A stretch of DNA of 64,000 nucleotides from Gramella sp. Hel_I_59 (lineage in GTDB: Bacteria > Bacteroidota > Bacteroidia > Flavobacteriales > Flavobacteriaceae). Shown piece by piece: positions 41,283-51,271 of this stretch; within the stretch, counting starts at the first letter, position 1, and every line of letters begins with the position of its first letter. Made by a program: the position numbers and the translations under genes. The DNA is taken from the NCBI RefSeq assembly GCF_006714895.1, contig NZ_VFME01000001.1, positions 2,356,001-2,420,000 on the forward strand. Direction: 5' to 3'. The notes below the pieces were generated by a model, which saw only the letters and a program-made list of their open reading frames with translations, did not search any database and was not told the origin of the DNA.

Positions 41283-42182
41283 CTAATTGGACTTTAAAAA
41301 TTCTTTAACCTCTTTTAGATAAATTTCAGGTTTTTCAATCCAACCATAATGACCGCAGTCTTTCATTAAAATCAATCTCGAATCTGGAAGAACACTATCT
41401 GCATAGATCGCAATATCTTTATGAACAATTTCATCTATACCATTCAGGATCAAAACAGGTTTATTAAAATTTTTCATCTCTTCGGAAACATCAAAACCAA
41501 TGAGGTTCATATTAGCCCAAACCTGCGAATTAATGGTTCGATCTGTTGTCATAAGCCTTTCTGCTACTTCCGAAGTTCTGGTGGAATCATTCAAATAAGC
41601 GATCGCCATTAGCTTTGCCCGCTGGTAACGAGTTTCTCTCAAAGTATCACCTAAACTGATTTTCAGAACTAACTGATTCAATTCATCTTGCTGGGATCTG
41701 CTTAATCTATCCCGTAGATCCGGGTAATCTCTTAATCTTAGATCCATGCCGCCTGAGTGCGACTGTATCATTGCGCTTACTCTTTCAGGATATTTTGCCG
41801 CATAGGCATAAGCGAGCATTCCGCCAAAGGAATGTCCCAGTACGATCCAGTTCTCATATCCCAGGTGTTTTCTTAAAATCTCAATATCCTCCACCATGAG
41901 ATCGATCGTAAAGTCGGTATTTGTATTGGTATGAATCTTTGAATTTCCAGTACCTCTTTGATCGTATATTATAGTAATATTATCTTCTGAAAGCAATTTC
42001 GCCAGTTCTCCAAAACCAGCACTACTAATCCCAGGACCACCATTTATGATTAGAACAGGGTCTCCAGCCCCATACGTACTGTAGTGAAGTTTGCCATCTT
42101 TGTACTCGATCGTTTCTTCAGTCTGAGCCTGAAAATTATAAGTGATAAGAAATAGAAAAGTCAGATGGAAAAGCAATTTCAT
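41283..42182 (-). CDS. Secreted alpha/beta hydrolase, proline-iminopeptidase-like
   Basis: The ATG at 42182 starts a signal peptide (MKLLFHLTFLFLITYNFQAQ); the frame extends upstream but without one. The ~299-residue enzyme has LIINGGPGISSAG (oxyanion HGGPG-like motif, with N for H), IIYDQRGTGNS, and the nucleophile elbow LGHSFGGMLA. Late Asp (ILNGIDEIV) and His (KDCGHYGWIE) complete the triad. The HGGPG-like and DQRGxGxS motifs are typical of the S33 prolyl aminopeptidase group. Confidence 0.87.
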   Translation of the reverse strand: MKLLFHLTFLFLITYNFQAQTEETIEYKDGKLHYSTYGAGDPVLIINGGPGISSAGFGELAKLLSEDNITIIYDQRGTGNSKIHTNTNTDFTIDLMVEDIEILRKHLGYENWIVLGHSFGGMLAYAYAAKYPERVSAMIQSHSGGMDLRLRDYPDLRDRLSRSQQDELNQLVLKISLGDTLRETRYQRAKLMAIAYLNDSTRTSEVAERLMTTDRTINSQVWANMNLIGFDVSEEMKNFNKPVLILNGIDEIVHKDIAIYADSVLPDSRLILMKDCGHYGWIEKPEIYLKEVKEFLKSN

Positions 42183-42319
42183 AAGATGGAATTTGATTAA
42201 AAATACGTATTTATTGCGTTGGCCTGCTTTACAACGCAGCATGGACAATTTTAGTTCAGGTTTGTCGCAAATCGCTTAATATGATTATCTTCACCCCGGT
42301 TTTGCCCAAATCAACTTCT

Positions 42320-43564
42320 ATGAATAGATCACTTTTACTCTGCCTGTTCTTCTTCGCTTTTGTGAAGGTGAACGCACAGCAAATCACCGAAAAAAATACA
42401 GATAGCCTTTATTTCCAGGGACTCGAACTCTACCAGGATAAACAATATCAAGAGTCTTTACAATACACTAACCGGGGATTGCAGCTTGCTCCAGAATATC
42501 ATGATATCAGAATCTTAAGGGTTCGGAATTTATGGGCTCTGGACAGTATTGATCAGGCTACTACAGATCTTGAATTTCTGATGCAGAATGCCCAAGATTA
42601 CCCGGGTGTTAGAGAACTTACCGTTCGCCATACAAAATTATTAAAGGATCCTGAAGATGCTCTGGCTTACCTTGAACAATTAGAAAAAACACAGAGTTTA
42701 AGTGCGAATATGCTTATCCTTAAATCTGAACTTTTACTTCAGAATAAAGATAAAAAAGCTTCCAGAGAGATCGCTTTAGACCTTTTCAATAATCGTGAGT
42801 TGGATCAAAACAAGCGATATGTCCTTCAGAATATATTAAAGAGAACCATTAGGGATGAGATTGGGGTAAATTATCAATACATCTATTTTAGTGACGAGTA
42901 TAATCGTGAGAACTGGCAAACCATTAGTCCGGAGTTTCAACATTATTTCAACAGCAGTGCAGTGATCGCCCGGGTAAATTATACAGATCGTGGCTATGAC
43001 CAGAGTACTTTATATGAGCTGGAATCTTACCCTGTTTTCAGCAATAAGGTATATGCATTTCTAAACCTGGGAATTTCAGACGGAACTTTGTATCCCGACC
43101 TTAGAACCAGCGCCTCTTTATTTGTCAATATCTTCTCGATCTTTGAATTAGAAACCGGAGCGAGATTACTACATTTCTCAGATGAGGATTATTACTCCGG
43201 AATTCTGGGGCTTACTATGTACAAAGGTAAATTCTATATCAACTCAAGAGTTTTCCTTGGACCGGAGATCAATGATCAGTTAACCCAGAACTACCAGTTG
43301 AACGTTCGTTACTATCTTAATAATGCAGATAATTTCTTCTTTTTAAGACTTGGAACGGGTATTTCGCCAGATGAGACCACAATTTTTACGCAAGTACAGG
43401 AGAACCCGTCTCTGGAAGCATATTATTCAAATCTTGGCTTGAATTTCACTATTGGACCTCATCATATTTTCCAGGTAGGTGGCGGTTATTTGTTCGAAGA
43501 TATCACCTCAAACAGGCAAGGTGATCAATTCATTGGCAATGTTGGCTATCGCTATAGATTCTAG
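42320..43564 (+). CDS. YaiO-like outer membrane beta-barrel protein
   Basis: ATG at 42320 begins a signal peptide (MNRSLLLCLFFFAFVKVNAQ). The 414-residue protein has short TPR-like helices in residues ~20-170 (YFQGLELYQDKQYQESLQYT, AYLEQLEKTQSLSANMLIL). A barrel of alternating strands then ends in the aromatic GNVGYRYRF, the usual C-terminal beta-signal. The barrel segments (IGVNYQYIYFSDEYNRENWQ, YDQSTLYELESYPVFSNKVY) match the YaiO/PgaA-related family, thought to serve polysaccharide export or surface functions. It converges with the GT2 gene with a 4-base overlap of the stop regions. Confidence 0.82.
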   Translation: MNRSLLLCLFFFAFVKVNAQQITEKNTDSLYFQGLELYQDKQYQESLQYTNRGLQLAPEYHDIRILRVRNLWALDSIDQATTDLEFLMQNAQDYPGVRELTVRHTKLLKDPEDALAYLEQLEKTQSLSANMLILKSELLLQNKDKKASREIALDLFNNRELDQNKRYVLQNILKRTIRDEIGVNYQYIYFSDEYNRENWQTISPEFQHYFNSSAVIARVNYTDRGYDQSTLYELESYPVFSNKVYAFLNLGISDGTLYPDLRTSASLFVNIFSIFELETGARLLHFSDEDYYSGILGLTMYKGKFYINSRVFLGPEINDQLTQNYQLNVRYYLNNADNFFFLRLGTGISPDETTIFTQVQENPSLEAYYSNLGLNFTIGPHHIFQVGGGYLFEDITSNRQGDQFIGNVGYRYRF

Positions 43565-45012
43565 GTGTCGGAAACTTTAAATCCTTTTCTGGTCATAGTT
43601 CCCCAGCCAGATTTAATACGGAAGATCTTCTTGTAATAACCCTTCATTTGTCCATATACCAGTATTGGATGATACAGGAATGGTTCGAGATAAGCAGCAA
43701 GTAAAAGTTCTATAACTTGCTTTGGCTTGGTATAATGATTAAAGTTCTTGACATACATAAAGATAGCAGCTGTGGAAAAGATACATCCTACAATGTAAGC
43801 GGCCGTAAATAATAGCACTGCCATCGTCCAGTTGATCATTCCGAAGAAAGCAAAAGCGATGATACAAATGATTCCCAGAAATTCAATAATAGGCGCTCCA
43901 AACTCGAAAAACAGCCAGTAAGGATAATAGAAAATTCCCATGTATCGATACTTAGGGTTGAAGAACAATTTCCTATGGATCTTCAAAGTTTCCCAAAGTC
44001 CCCTCGCCCAGCGATCACGTTGCTTAATTAAAATATCATAATCTGGCGGCCCTTCTGTCCAGCATAAGGTTTCCGGTAAATAAACCACTTTATAGGGTAA
44101 TTCCTTTTCTTCCATCAAACGCCTTAAGCGAATACATAGCTCAAGATCCTCTCCAACTGTTTTTGCGTCAAACCCACTAACCTCGATCACCCTTTTTCTA
44201 GGATACATACCAAAAGCTCCAGACACGAGCATGAGTCCGTTTATTTCGCTCCAGGCCATTCTACCTAACAGAAATGCCCTAATGTATTCAACGACCTGTA
44301 CCATGGGCACCAGATTATTAGGCAAACGAAGTTCTTTCATCACCCCGTTCTTTACGACCGAATCGTTCGCAATTCCAATACCTCCACCACAGGCGATTAT
44401 TTCACTGTGATATTCTTCGAGGTAAGGTCTAACCATTTTAAGCAAGGCATCCTGCTCGATGATACAATCTGCATCTGTACAAACCACCAGTTCTGATGTT
44501 GCAAAATTGATCCCGGCATTCAGAGCATCTGCACGCCCACCATTGTTTTTATCGAGTACGGTTAGATGCGTGTACTTCGAAAGCGTACTCTTATATACAT
44601 ATTTAACGGTCGCTGTAGGAATTGGCTGCGTAATAAAGGTCGCATCTCTTCTCTCCAGTTTAAATTCCTTGATGAGTTTTTCCAGTGAATCGTCTTTACT
44701 TCCATCATTTACCAGGATGAGTTCGTAGTATGGATATTGTATGGATAATAAGCTTTTTACGTTCTCAATTATGGTAAGACCTTCATTGAAAGCAGGTGCA
44801 ATAAGCGATACCGAAGGAATATCAGTGGCACTAACAATATCATTCACCTGAAGGAATCGTGATTTCTTCTTATTTCGGCGTATGGCACGACTGGCCAGGA
44901 TCACTCCTGCGAAATACATCGTCATGAGGGCGATCCCGTATGCAAAGAAAAAATAGTTTGCCGCCAGGAATACATATTCCCCGCTAAAAAACCTTTCTAT
45001 ATCATTCAACAT
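43561..45012 (-). CDS. Membrane glycosyltransferase family 2, polysaccharide-synthase-like
   Basis: A 483-residue enzyme with an N-terminal span (FFFAYGIALMTMYFAGVILA), a GT2 catalytic domain and three C-terminal spans. Key motifs: APAFNEGLTIIENV, LVNDGSKDDS, CTDADC (D-x-D), GEDLELCIRL (ED base region), and KQRDRWARGLW (Q-x-x-R-W of processive synthases). This layout fits synthases of linear beta-glycans such as poly-N-acetylglucosamine. It is the last gene of a three-gene overlapping operon. Confidence 0.88.
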   Translation of the reverse strand: MLNDIERFFSGEYVFLAANYFFFAYGIALMTMYFAGVILASRAIRRNKKKSRFLQVNDIVSATDIPSVSLIAPAFNEGLTIIENVKSLLSIQYPYYELILVNDGSKDDSLEKLIKEFKLERRDATFITQPIPTATVKYVYKSTLSKYTHLTVLDKNNGGRADALNAGINFATSELVVCTDADCIIEQDALLKMVRPYLEEYHSEIIACGGGIGIANDSVVKNGVMKELRLPNNLVPMVQVVEYIRAFLLGRMAWSEINGLMLVSGAFGMYPRKRVIEVSGFDAKTVGEDLELCIRLRRLMEEKELPYKVVYLPETLCWTEGPPDYDILIKQRDRWARGLWETLKIHRKLFFNPKYRYMGIFYYPYWLFFEFGAPIIEFLGIICIIAFAFFGMINWTMAVLLFTAAYIVGCIFSTAAIFMYVKNFNHYTKPKQVIELLLAAYLEPFLYHPILVYGQMKGYYKKIFRIKSGWGTMTRKGFKVSDT

Positions 45013-46054
45013 TTAAATTTGAATTTTCAGGGTATTGTTGGTAATAGAATTCCTGGACCTTCTCTTTATATCCATTGTTCCATAAAATTTCAGCAACGTT
45101 CAGTTTAAGCTCTTCATTATTTCCATTAAGCTGTCTCAGGTAGAAGTCAACGTCAATATCAGAATTGTCATAGATATAATTTAAAAGTTGCGCCTGCTGT
45201 ACGGGATCTGCAACGCTTTCGTAAACATCCTTAATATAATCCATTCTTTCCGTAGACAGAGCGAAAGTCTGTATACAGTAAATAGCTGTTTCGCGTACCT
45301 CATAATCAGCATGCTCCAGATGCTCCATGATAAACGGAATTTCAGTATGCAATTCAAATTTTCTAATAATTCTCATGACCAGTTTTTTACCGAAAAGCTT
45401 ATCGGTCATATAGGCTCTTTTTAACCATTTCATTTCTGGTTTTGGATATAGATCATAGAGCTTTTCAACGATCTTTATTTGTTGCCACAAGGTGATATTA
45501 CGTTTTAAGTATGGAAGAAACCTAAGCGATTCCCATCCCATAAACACAACCATAGCGATCTGTGCTTCTCTTCGCACGAATACGTTTTTGTTATTCTGAA
45601 ATTTAAAGACCTCATTCATGTGCTGAGACTGATTCATCTCGTAGATCTCCCGAATTCCACGAGCTTTGGAATACCATCCCCATTTGGAAATTTTCGTGAA
45701 TGAAGCATTGTAAGGTGGGATCTGCGCATATAGCTTCTTGAGCTTGATATAATTCTCTCCAAGTATAGTTCGCTGGGTTCGTATCATCAATCGAATAAGA
45801 TACTGCACGTTGTTTCTATTGCCTTTACGTATTCCAACAGCTTTTAAGCGATCATTGATCTCACTAATATGCAAGGGATCATCTACATTATTATAGAGAT
45901 AACGGCTTACGACATCGGCAAAGGTATGCTCAATGCGATCGAGTGCTCGCATACGATTCTTTCTATAGATCATGGTGACCGCTATGGAAATCCAGTAAAC
46001 GACCAGGATCGCCAGCACGCACTTAATAAAAAGCAAAACTCCCGCTTCGGTCAT
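45002..46054 (-). CDS. HEAT-repeat protein with N-terminal membrane span
   Basis: A 350-residue protein with one N-terminal span (LFIKCVLAILVVYWISIAVT). Helical repeats follow: FVRREAQIAMVVFMGWESLR, PFIMEHLEHADYEVRETAIY, DPVQQAQLLNYIYDNSDIDV, EELKLNVAEILWNNGYKEKV. These resemble HEAT/armadillo units. It overlaps its neighbours at both ends (4 and 11 bases), so it is strictly coupled to the receiver and the GT2 synthase. A scaffold or regulator of the synthase is a fair inference. Confidence 0.78.
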   Translation of the reverse strand: MTEAGVLLFIKCVLAILVVYWISIAVTMIYRKNRMRALDRIEHTFADVVSRYLYNNVDDPLHISEINDRLKAVGIRKGNRNNVQYLIRLMIRTQRTILGENYIKLKKLYAQIPPYNASFTKISKWGWYSKARGIREIYEMNQSQHMNEVFKFQNNKNVFVRREAQIAMVVFMGWESLRFLPYLKRNITLWQQIKIVEKLYDLYPKPEMKWLKRAYMTDKLFGKKLVMRIIRKFELHTEIPFIMEHLEHADYEVRETAIYCIQTFALSTERMDYIKDVYESVADPVQQAQLLNYIYDNSDIDVDFYLRQLNGNNEELKLNVAEILWNNGYKEKVQEFYYQQYPENSNLNVE

Positions 46055-46407
46055 GAATATGCCTGAATTGTTGATTCGATTTCGTCCAGATCTATAGGCA
46101 CTGCGTAAAAGCCTGTTATATCTTTTAATGCGAAGATCTCCTTTTTGATCTTGTCCTGTCCCATATTCGTAACCACTAATAAGTTTTTATGCGGAATAAC
46201 TTCCTGCACCTGGGCTACGAATTCTAAAGGTGCAATTCCTTCAAAAAGAATGTCTGTGATAATGAATTCAAAATCACTTTCCTGATCCTCTATTGTAAGT
46301 GCATCCAGCGATCTTATGGCTTTGCAATCAAAATGATTTACGGTTACAAGCCTTTCCAGAATCTTTAAAATGATGATATCTTCCTGGATGACCAGAACTT
46401 TTCGCAT
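46051..46407 (-). CDS. Receiver domain, degenerate
   Basis: A 118-residue stand-alone receiver. Phospho-acceptor Asp52 (FIITDILFEG) and acidic Glu9/Asp10 (VIQEDIII) are present. The conserved Lys of the K-P motif is missing: the equivalent reads FYAVPIDLDEI (Val-Pro). Signal output may therefore be phosphorylation-independent or weak. It is the first gene of the operon with the HEAT and GT2 proteins (4-base overlap), suggesting control of the synthase by protein-protein contact. Confidence 0.75.
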   Translation of the reverse strand: MRKVLVIQEDIIILKILERLVTVNHFDCKAIRSLDALTIEDQESDFEFIITDILFEGIAPLEFVAQVQEVIPHKNLLVVTNMGQDKIKKEIFALKDITGFYAVPIDLDEIESTIQAYS

Positions 46408-46818
46408 GCTCTCGATTTAAGTTGAAATATACGTAATAGGTCGTTAAACAGTAAAAATTAATGCGTTTAGGCACATAAAATGTACAAAATTTAAAAATGA
46501 GTAAGAAAAATCTTTCTATATTAAGCTCGTTTAACATAGTGAATTAAGAATTTTCAACGCTAAAAAAGTACTTCAATAGTTTTAAGCCGCTTGTTTTTAG
46601 ATGGTTGATTAGAGTATTGAAATGGGATTATAATGGTTAACCTGACATGGCTAAAAGTTAAATGAATTTAATAGTAAACGCTTTTAAACCGGCATTTTCG
46701 CAGTAAGTCTATTGGTCTACACTAAGGTGCAACTGAACGAAGCTAAACCCTGCTTAAACGAATTAAAGCCTTTAAACTCGACTATTATGGCATCTTTGGT
46801 TGACTAAAACAATTCCCT
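46408..46818. other. Divergent intergenic region, promoters expected
   Basis: 411 bases between two divergent signalling operons. No convincing ORF, hairpin or repeat is seen. Both operon promoters should lie here. Confidence 0.5.
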
Positions 46819-47232
46819 ATGAAACGTAAGTTAAATATCCTTTTTATCGAAGATGATGAAATTGAGGTAATGAAACTAAACCGCACCCTGAATTCGGTAG
46901 AATTAAAGCATGTGGTTCATAATGCAAGAGATGGTGAAGAAGCGCTGGAATTTTTAAAACAAAAGGATAGGTTACCGGAAATAATATTACTGGACTTAAA
47001 CATGCCTAAAATGAATGGTATTGAATTTCTTAGTATTTTGAAGCAGGATGATAATCTAAAGTATATTCCAACAATTATTCTAACAACTTCAAATAACAGA
47101 AAGGATCTGTTAGAATGTTTTAATATTGGAATCGCAGGATACATTATAAAGCCTCTTAAGTATGATGATTATGTGTATAAACTAAAAAGCGTACTGGATT
47201 ACTGGAGTATCAATGAACTAATTAAAGTATAA
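46819..47232 (+). CDS. Stand-alone response regulator (Rcp1-like receiver)
   Basis: A 137-residue receiver: acidic triad Glu11, Asp12, Asp13 (FIEDDE), phospho-acceptor Asp59 (LLDLNMP), Thr/Ser in ILTTSNN and Lys in IIKPL. All key residues are intact. The long loop (EFLKQKDRLPEII) resembles the CheY-like receivers paired with phytochromes or PAS kinases. It opens a seven-gene operon and follows no DNA-binding domain. Confidence 0.88.
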   Translation: MKRKLNILFIEDDEIEVMKLNRTLNSVELKHVVHNARDGEEALEFLKQKDRLPEIILLDLNMPKMNGIEFLSILKQDDNLKYIPTIILTTSNNRKDLLECFNIGIAGYIIKPLKYDDYVYKLKSVLDYWSINELIKV

Positions 47233-47233
47233 T

Positions 47234-47788
47234 ATGAAAGGAATTGTTTTTACTGAGTTTCTGGAGATGGTAGAAAAAGAGTTTGGCCTGGAAGTTCTGG
47301 ACCAGATTATCAATGAGTCTAACTTGGCTTCAGGAGGAATATATACTTCGGTTGGAACCTATGACTTCATTGAAATGCAAAGCCTTATTGTAAAGCTTTC
47401 AGAAAAAACTGGTTTGGGGGTAAATGATCTTCTGTATGCCTACGGAAAAACATTTTTTGCAGTTCTGGAAAAGAACCATGCAAATATTTTCAGCCTGTAT
47501 AGTGGGCCTTTGGAAATGCTTGCTTCTATAGAAAATCACATTCATGTAGAAGTTAGAAAACTATATCCGGGAGCTGAGCTTCCCACCTTTCGTATCATTC
47601 AGCAGGACGATCATTTTCTTGAAATGATGTATTATTCAGATCGATCTATGTATATGTTTGCAAAAGCACTCATGGAGCAAACCTTTTCACATTATCATGA
47701 AAATTCCAGGATCGAACTGGAAAAGATTCAGGAAAATGGAACACAGGTAAGATTTAGAATTTACAAAGAGCCGCATGCAGTTAGCTAA
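47234..47788 (+). CDS. H-NOX (heme nitric oxide/oxygen binding) protein
   Basis: A 184-residue H-NOX sensor. The opening MKGIVFTEFLEMVEKEFG and the heme ligand His104 in IENHIHVEV followed by RKLYPGAELP are diagnostic. The propionate-binding YxSxR motif is YYSDR. Such proteins bind NO (and sometimes O2) at a ferrous heme and signal to a partner kinase; no distal-pocket Tyr is evident to me, which would favour NO over O2. The next gene overlaps it by 14 bases and encodes a PAS kinase, the natural partner. Confidence 0.92.
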   Translation: MKGIVFTEFLEMVEKEFGLEVLDQIINESNLASGGIYTSVGTYDFIEMQSLIVKLSEKTGLGVNDLLYAYGKTFFAVLEKNHANIFSLYSGPLEMLASIENHIHVEVRKLYPGAELPTFRIIQQDDHFLEMMYYSDRSMYMFAKALMEQTFSHYHENSRIELEKIQENGTQVRFRIYKEPHAVS

Positions 47789-50147
47789 AAACATTGAAAT
47801 TTTAGAGCGTGCACTTGTGCGTGAGAAAGCTGCCCGAAAGGCGGCTGAAGCGATATTGGAGCAAAAGTCTCTGGAGCTTTATAATGTCTCAGAAGAATTA
47901 CGCCAAACTAATTCAATACTTGAGGAAACGCTGAATAGAAAAACTTCTGAATTGGAAGGGGTTTTTGAAACTTTGATCGACGCCTTTATAGTCATGGAAC
48001 TTTCTGGCGATGTTATCAAGATGAACCAGGCAGCCAAGGACCTACTTGGTTTCGACCCTGAAGAAGAACATGTTAATTTAATTGGACTCGTAAAGGACCA
48101 ATACAAAGAATATACTTTTGAAGCTTTTAAAGAGCTTACCATCCACGGGAAATTTAATAATTATCGTGCGGTGATCATTACCAAGAATGGGGATGAAAAG
48201 ATCGTACAGATAAATGCCAGCATCATTTATAATACTAAAGGCGAGCCAGTCGCTGCACAGGGCATTGCACGGGATATTACACAGGAAACCGCGATGAAGC
48301 GGCAAATGCAACACCAGAAGAGACAGCTTGATATTATCTTCGGAAACTCCCCGATTGGGGTGTCCCTCGCCAGGTCCATGGACGGAGGCCTTCTTATGGT
48401 TAATAGTGCCATGAGTAAGATGTTTGGATACACGCCTGAAGAATTTGAGAAGGTGGATGTAAACCAGATCACCCATCCAGATCACCGCGAGGAAACATTA
48501 AAATTGAGGGAGAAGCTTTTCGCAGGAGAGATCCAGTCTTTCCAGATGGAAAAACGCTATTTTAAAAAAGATGGCTCTCTGCTTTGGGCTAATACAAGTG
48601 TTACTGCCGTTCCAGACGAAAATGGTGTTACTGAATATCTTGTGGCTACTGTTGAAGATATCACAGAACGCAAAGAAGCCAGTAATAAACTTAAACAGTC
48701 TGAAAACAGGATGTCCACTCTTATTATGAACATGCAGAGTGCGGTATTGCTGGAAGATGAAAATAGAACGATAAGTCTTACGAACCAGAGATTCTGTGAT
48801 CTCTTCGAAATACCGGCTCCTCCTGCTGCTCTAACCGGTGCCGACTGCTCTAGTGCCGCAGAACAATCTAAAAGGCTTTTTGCAGAACCTGAAAATTTTG
48901 TATTAAGAATAAAAAAACTACTAGAAAAACGAGAAACAGTAATTGGAGAAGAGATTGAAATGGCAGATGGACGTTATCTCGAACGTAGTTATATCCCAAT
49001 TTTTAGTGATGGCATCTATAAAGGGCACCTTTGGAGCTATGATGACATCACTATTAGAAAACGTTATAAAGAATCTTTAAAGGCTCAGAAGGAAAAATAT
49101 AGTAACATCATTGCGAATATGAACCTGGGACTGCTGGAAGTGGATAATAATGACCATATAATTATGGCGAACCAGAGTTTCCAGCATATTAGTGGTTACA
49201 CAGAGAAAGAATTGAAGGGTAAACATCCAGCAGATCTTCTATTAACTGATGAGTCTAAACAATTACTTGAAACAATAGAGGACCATAAAAAAACCGGAAT
49301 TACCACTAGTTATGAAATTACGGTATTTAATAAAACTGGTGAAAAAAGAACATGGATTATAAGTGGTACACCCAATTATAATATGCAAGGTGAGATGATT
49401 GGCTCCATCCTCATCCATCTCGATATTACAGATCGTAAGGACCTTGAAAACAAACAGGTGGAACTTTTAAAGGATTTGGAGGTTCAGAACCAGGAATTAA
49501 ATGATTATGCTCATATCGTATCCCACGATCTAAAATCTCCTCTTCGGAATATTTCGGCACTACTGAGCTGGACTAAGGAAGATTTCAGGAATCAGTTAGG
49601 TGAAGATAGCCTTGTGAATATTGATCTTATGCAGGATAAGGTGGAAAAAATGGATCACCTTATTGAGAACATTCTGAAGTATTCCAGTATAGATCGTAGT
49701 TCAGCAAGCGTCGAGAAAGTAGACGTTCAGGCGTTGGTGGAAGATATCATCGCCATGATCTATATCCCAGATCACATACAAGTGACCATCAAGAACAAAT
49801 TACCGGTCATTCAGGCTGATACTACCAGAATTCAGCAGCTATTCCAGAATATTATATCTAATGCTGTAAACTACATCGATAAGGAACAGGGAATTGTGGA
49901 AGTGGATGTGGAGGAAAATGCAATGGAATATATATTCTCTGTACAGGATAATGGAATTGGCATTCCAGAAGACCAGCATGATCGTATTTTCCAGATTTTC
50001 AACACTGCCTCAGACCATAAGAAATCTACTGGAATTGGTCTAAGTATCGTAAGAAAGATCATCGATCTTTATGATGGAAAAGTTTGGCTGGAAAGCAAAC
50101 CTGGAATTGGCACCACTTTTAATTTCAGTATAAAAAAGAGTTTATGA
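47775..50147 (+). CDS. Multi-PAS sensor histidine kinase
   Basis: A 790-residue cytosolic kinase with no membrane span. An N-terminal coiled coil (residues 1-60) leads into PAS domains at ~60-175, ~180-300, ~305-425 and ~440-555, several with a PAC tail (VAAQGIARDIT, YLVATVEDITERKE, GSILIHLDITDRK). The HisKA domain carries His584 in IVSHDLKSPL. The ATPase domain shows N-box NIISNAVNYID, DNGIGIP and STGIGLSIV. It overlaps the H-NOX gene, so it likely takes its signal from heme-bound NO in addition to its PAS domains. Confidence 0.92.
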   Translation: MQLAKNIEILERALVREKAARKAAEAILEQKSLELYNVSEELRQTNSILEETLNRKTSELEGVFETLIDAFIVMELSGDVIKMNQAAKDLLGFDPEEEHVNLIGLVKDQYKEYTFEAFKELTIHGKFNNYRAVIITKNGDEKIVQINASIIYNTKGEPVAAQGIARDITQETAMKRQMQHQKRQLDIIFGNSPIGVSLARSMDGGLLMVNSAMSKMFGYTPEEFEKVDVNQITHPDHREETLKLREKLFAGEIQSFQMEKRYFKKDGSLLWANTSVTAVPDENGVTEYLVATVEDITERKEASNKLKQSENRMSTLIMNMQSAVLLEDENRTISLTNQRFCDLFEIPAPPAALTGADCSSAAEQSKRLFAEPENFVLRIKKLLEKRETVIGEEIEMADGRYLERSYIPIFSDGIYKGHLWSYDDITIRKRYKESLKAQKEKYSNIIANMNLGLLEVDNNDHIIMANQSFQHISGYTEKELKGKHPADLLLTDESKQLLETIEDHKKTGITTSYEITVFNKTGEKRTWIISGTPNYNMQGEMIGSILIHLDITDRKDLENKQVELLKDLEVQNQELNDYAHIVSHDLKSPLRNISALLSWTKEDFRNQLGEDSLVNIDLMQDKVEKMDHLIENILKYSSIDRSSASVEKVDVQALVEDIIAMIYIPDHIQVTIKNKLPVIQADTTRIQQLFQNIISNAVNYIDKEQGIVEVDVEENAMEYIFSVQDNGIGIPEDQHDRIFQIFNTASDHKKSTGIGLSIVRKIIDLYDGKVWLESKPGIGTTFNFSIKKSL

Positions 50148-51271
50148 AAGTAGCACAGGCAAAATATGAAGCTGGAAACTGGAATTCTAATACTGAAACT
50201 TCAGATCTAGAAAACCCGATCGTTTTAATATTTGGTGATCGCCATCTTTTAGAAAAGCAAAGTTTTACTGAAGCTTGTAAAGATCAGTTTCCATATAAGA
50301 ACCTGGTTTTCGGGACTGCCGCCGGAGAGATCCTGGGTGATAGAATTAGTGAAAATGGGGCTGTTGCCACCCTTATCGACCTTGAAAGATCACATTTTGA
50401 AATTAAAACTGCTAACATTCACAATTATAACATGGATGGAATGGCGCTGGGCAAAGAGTTGATCAGTAAACTGGATCATAAGAATCTTAAACATGTTTTT
50501 GTGATTTCAGAAGGAAGTTTTATTAACGGAAGTGATCTATTGCGTGGTCTGGAGCATGAGGAGCATAAAGATTTTTGTGTTACTGGTGGTATGTGTGGTG
50601 ACGGACCAAGATTTGAGAAAACCTTAGCCGGTTTAAATGCTGCGGAAGAAGGTGAAGTTGTGGTCATAGGATTTTATGGCGATGATCTTGAAGTATCCTT
50701 CGCAAGCGTTGGTGGATGGATTCCTTTTGGTCCTGAAAGACTTATCACAAAATCTGAAAATAATGTCCTTTTTGAACTGGATGGACAGCCAGCTCTTGAT
50801 CTGTATTCAAAATATCTGGGAGAAAAATCTGCTGAGTTACCGCAGTCTTCCCTATTCTACCCTCTTTACGTTAGAGAAAAAGGAAAAAAACACCCCGTAG
50901 TACGTACCATTCTAAATATAGATAGAGAGAACAATTCTATGATCCTGGCGGGAGATGTACCTCAGGGTTCAAGAGTTCAATTAATGATGGCTTCAGCAGA
51001 TGCATTACTTAATGGTGCACAGGATGCGGCAAGTCTGGCCAACCAGAACCGAAAGAAAAAACCTGAGCTGGCACTTCTTGTTAGTTGTATTGGCCGCCGA
51101 CTCGTCCTTAGCCAACGAGCAGAAGAAGAGATCGAGGAAGTAATCAATGTAATTGGAAAGGATGTCGCCGTTGGTGGATTCTATTCCTATGGTGAAATAG
51201 CACCTTTTTATGGGGAAAGCAATGGAACCCTACACAATCAAACCATGACTTTAACCCTACTAAGCGAATGA
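50144..51271 (+). CDS. FIST-domain sensor protein
   Basis: A 375-residue protein of the FIST_N/FIST_C architecture: NLVFGTAAGEILGDRISENG, HVFVISEGSFINGSDLLRGL, CVTGGMCGDGPRF (FIST_N core), then PLYVREKGKKHPVVRTILNI, SRVQLMMASADALLNGAQDA and LLVSCIGRRLVLSQRAEEEI (FIST_C). FIST proteins are predicted small-ligand sensors, for example of amino acids, and act with kinases. Coupled to both neighbours by 4-base overlaps. Confidence 0.9.
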   Translation: MKVAQAKYEAGNWNSNTETSDLENPIVLIFGDRHLLEKQSFTEACKDQFPYKNLVFGTAAGEILGDRISENGAVATLIDLERSHFEIKTANIHNYNMDGMALGKELISKLDHKNLKHVFVISEGSFINGSDLLRGLEHEEHKDFCVTGGMCGDGPRFEKTLAGLNAAEEGEVVVIGFYGDDLEVSFASVGGWIPFGPERLITKSENNVLFELDGQPALDLYSKYLGEKSAELPQSSLFYPLYVREKGKKHPVVRTILNIDRENNSMILAGDVPQGSRVQLMMASADALLNGAQDAASLANQNRKKKPELALLVSCIGRRLVLSQRAEEEIEEVINVIGKDVAVGGFYSYGEIAPFYGESNGTLHNQTMTLTLLSE

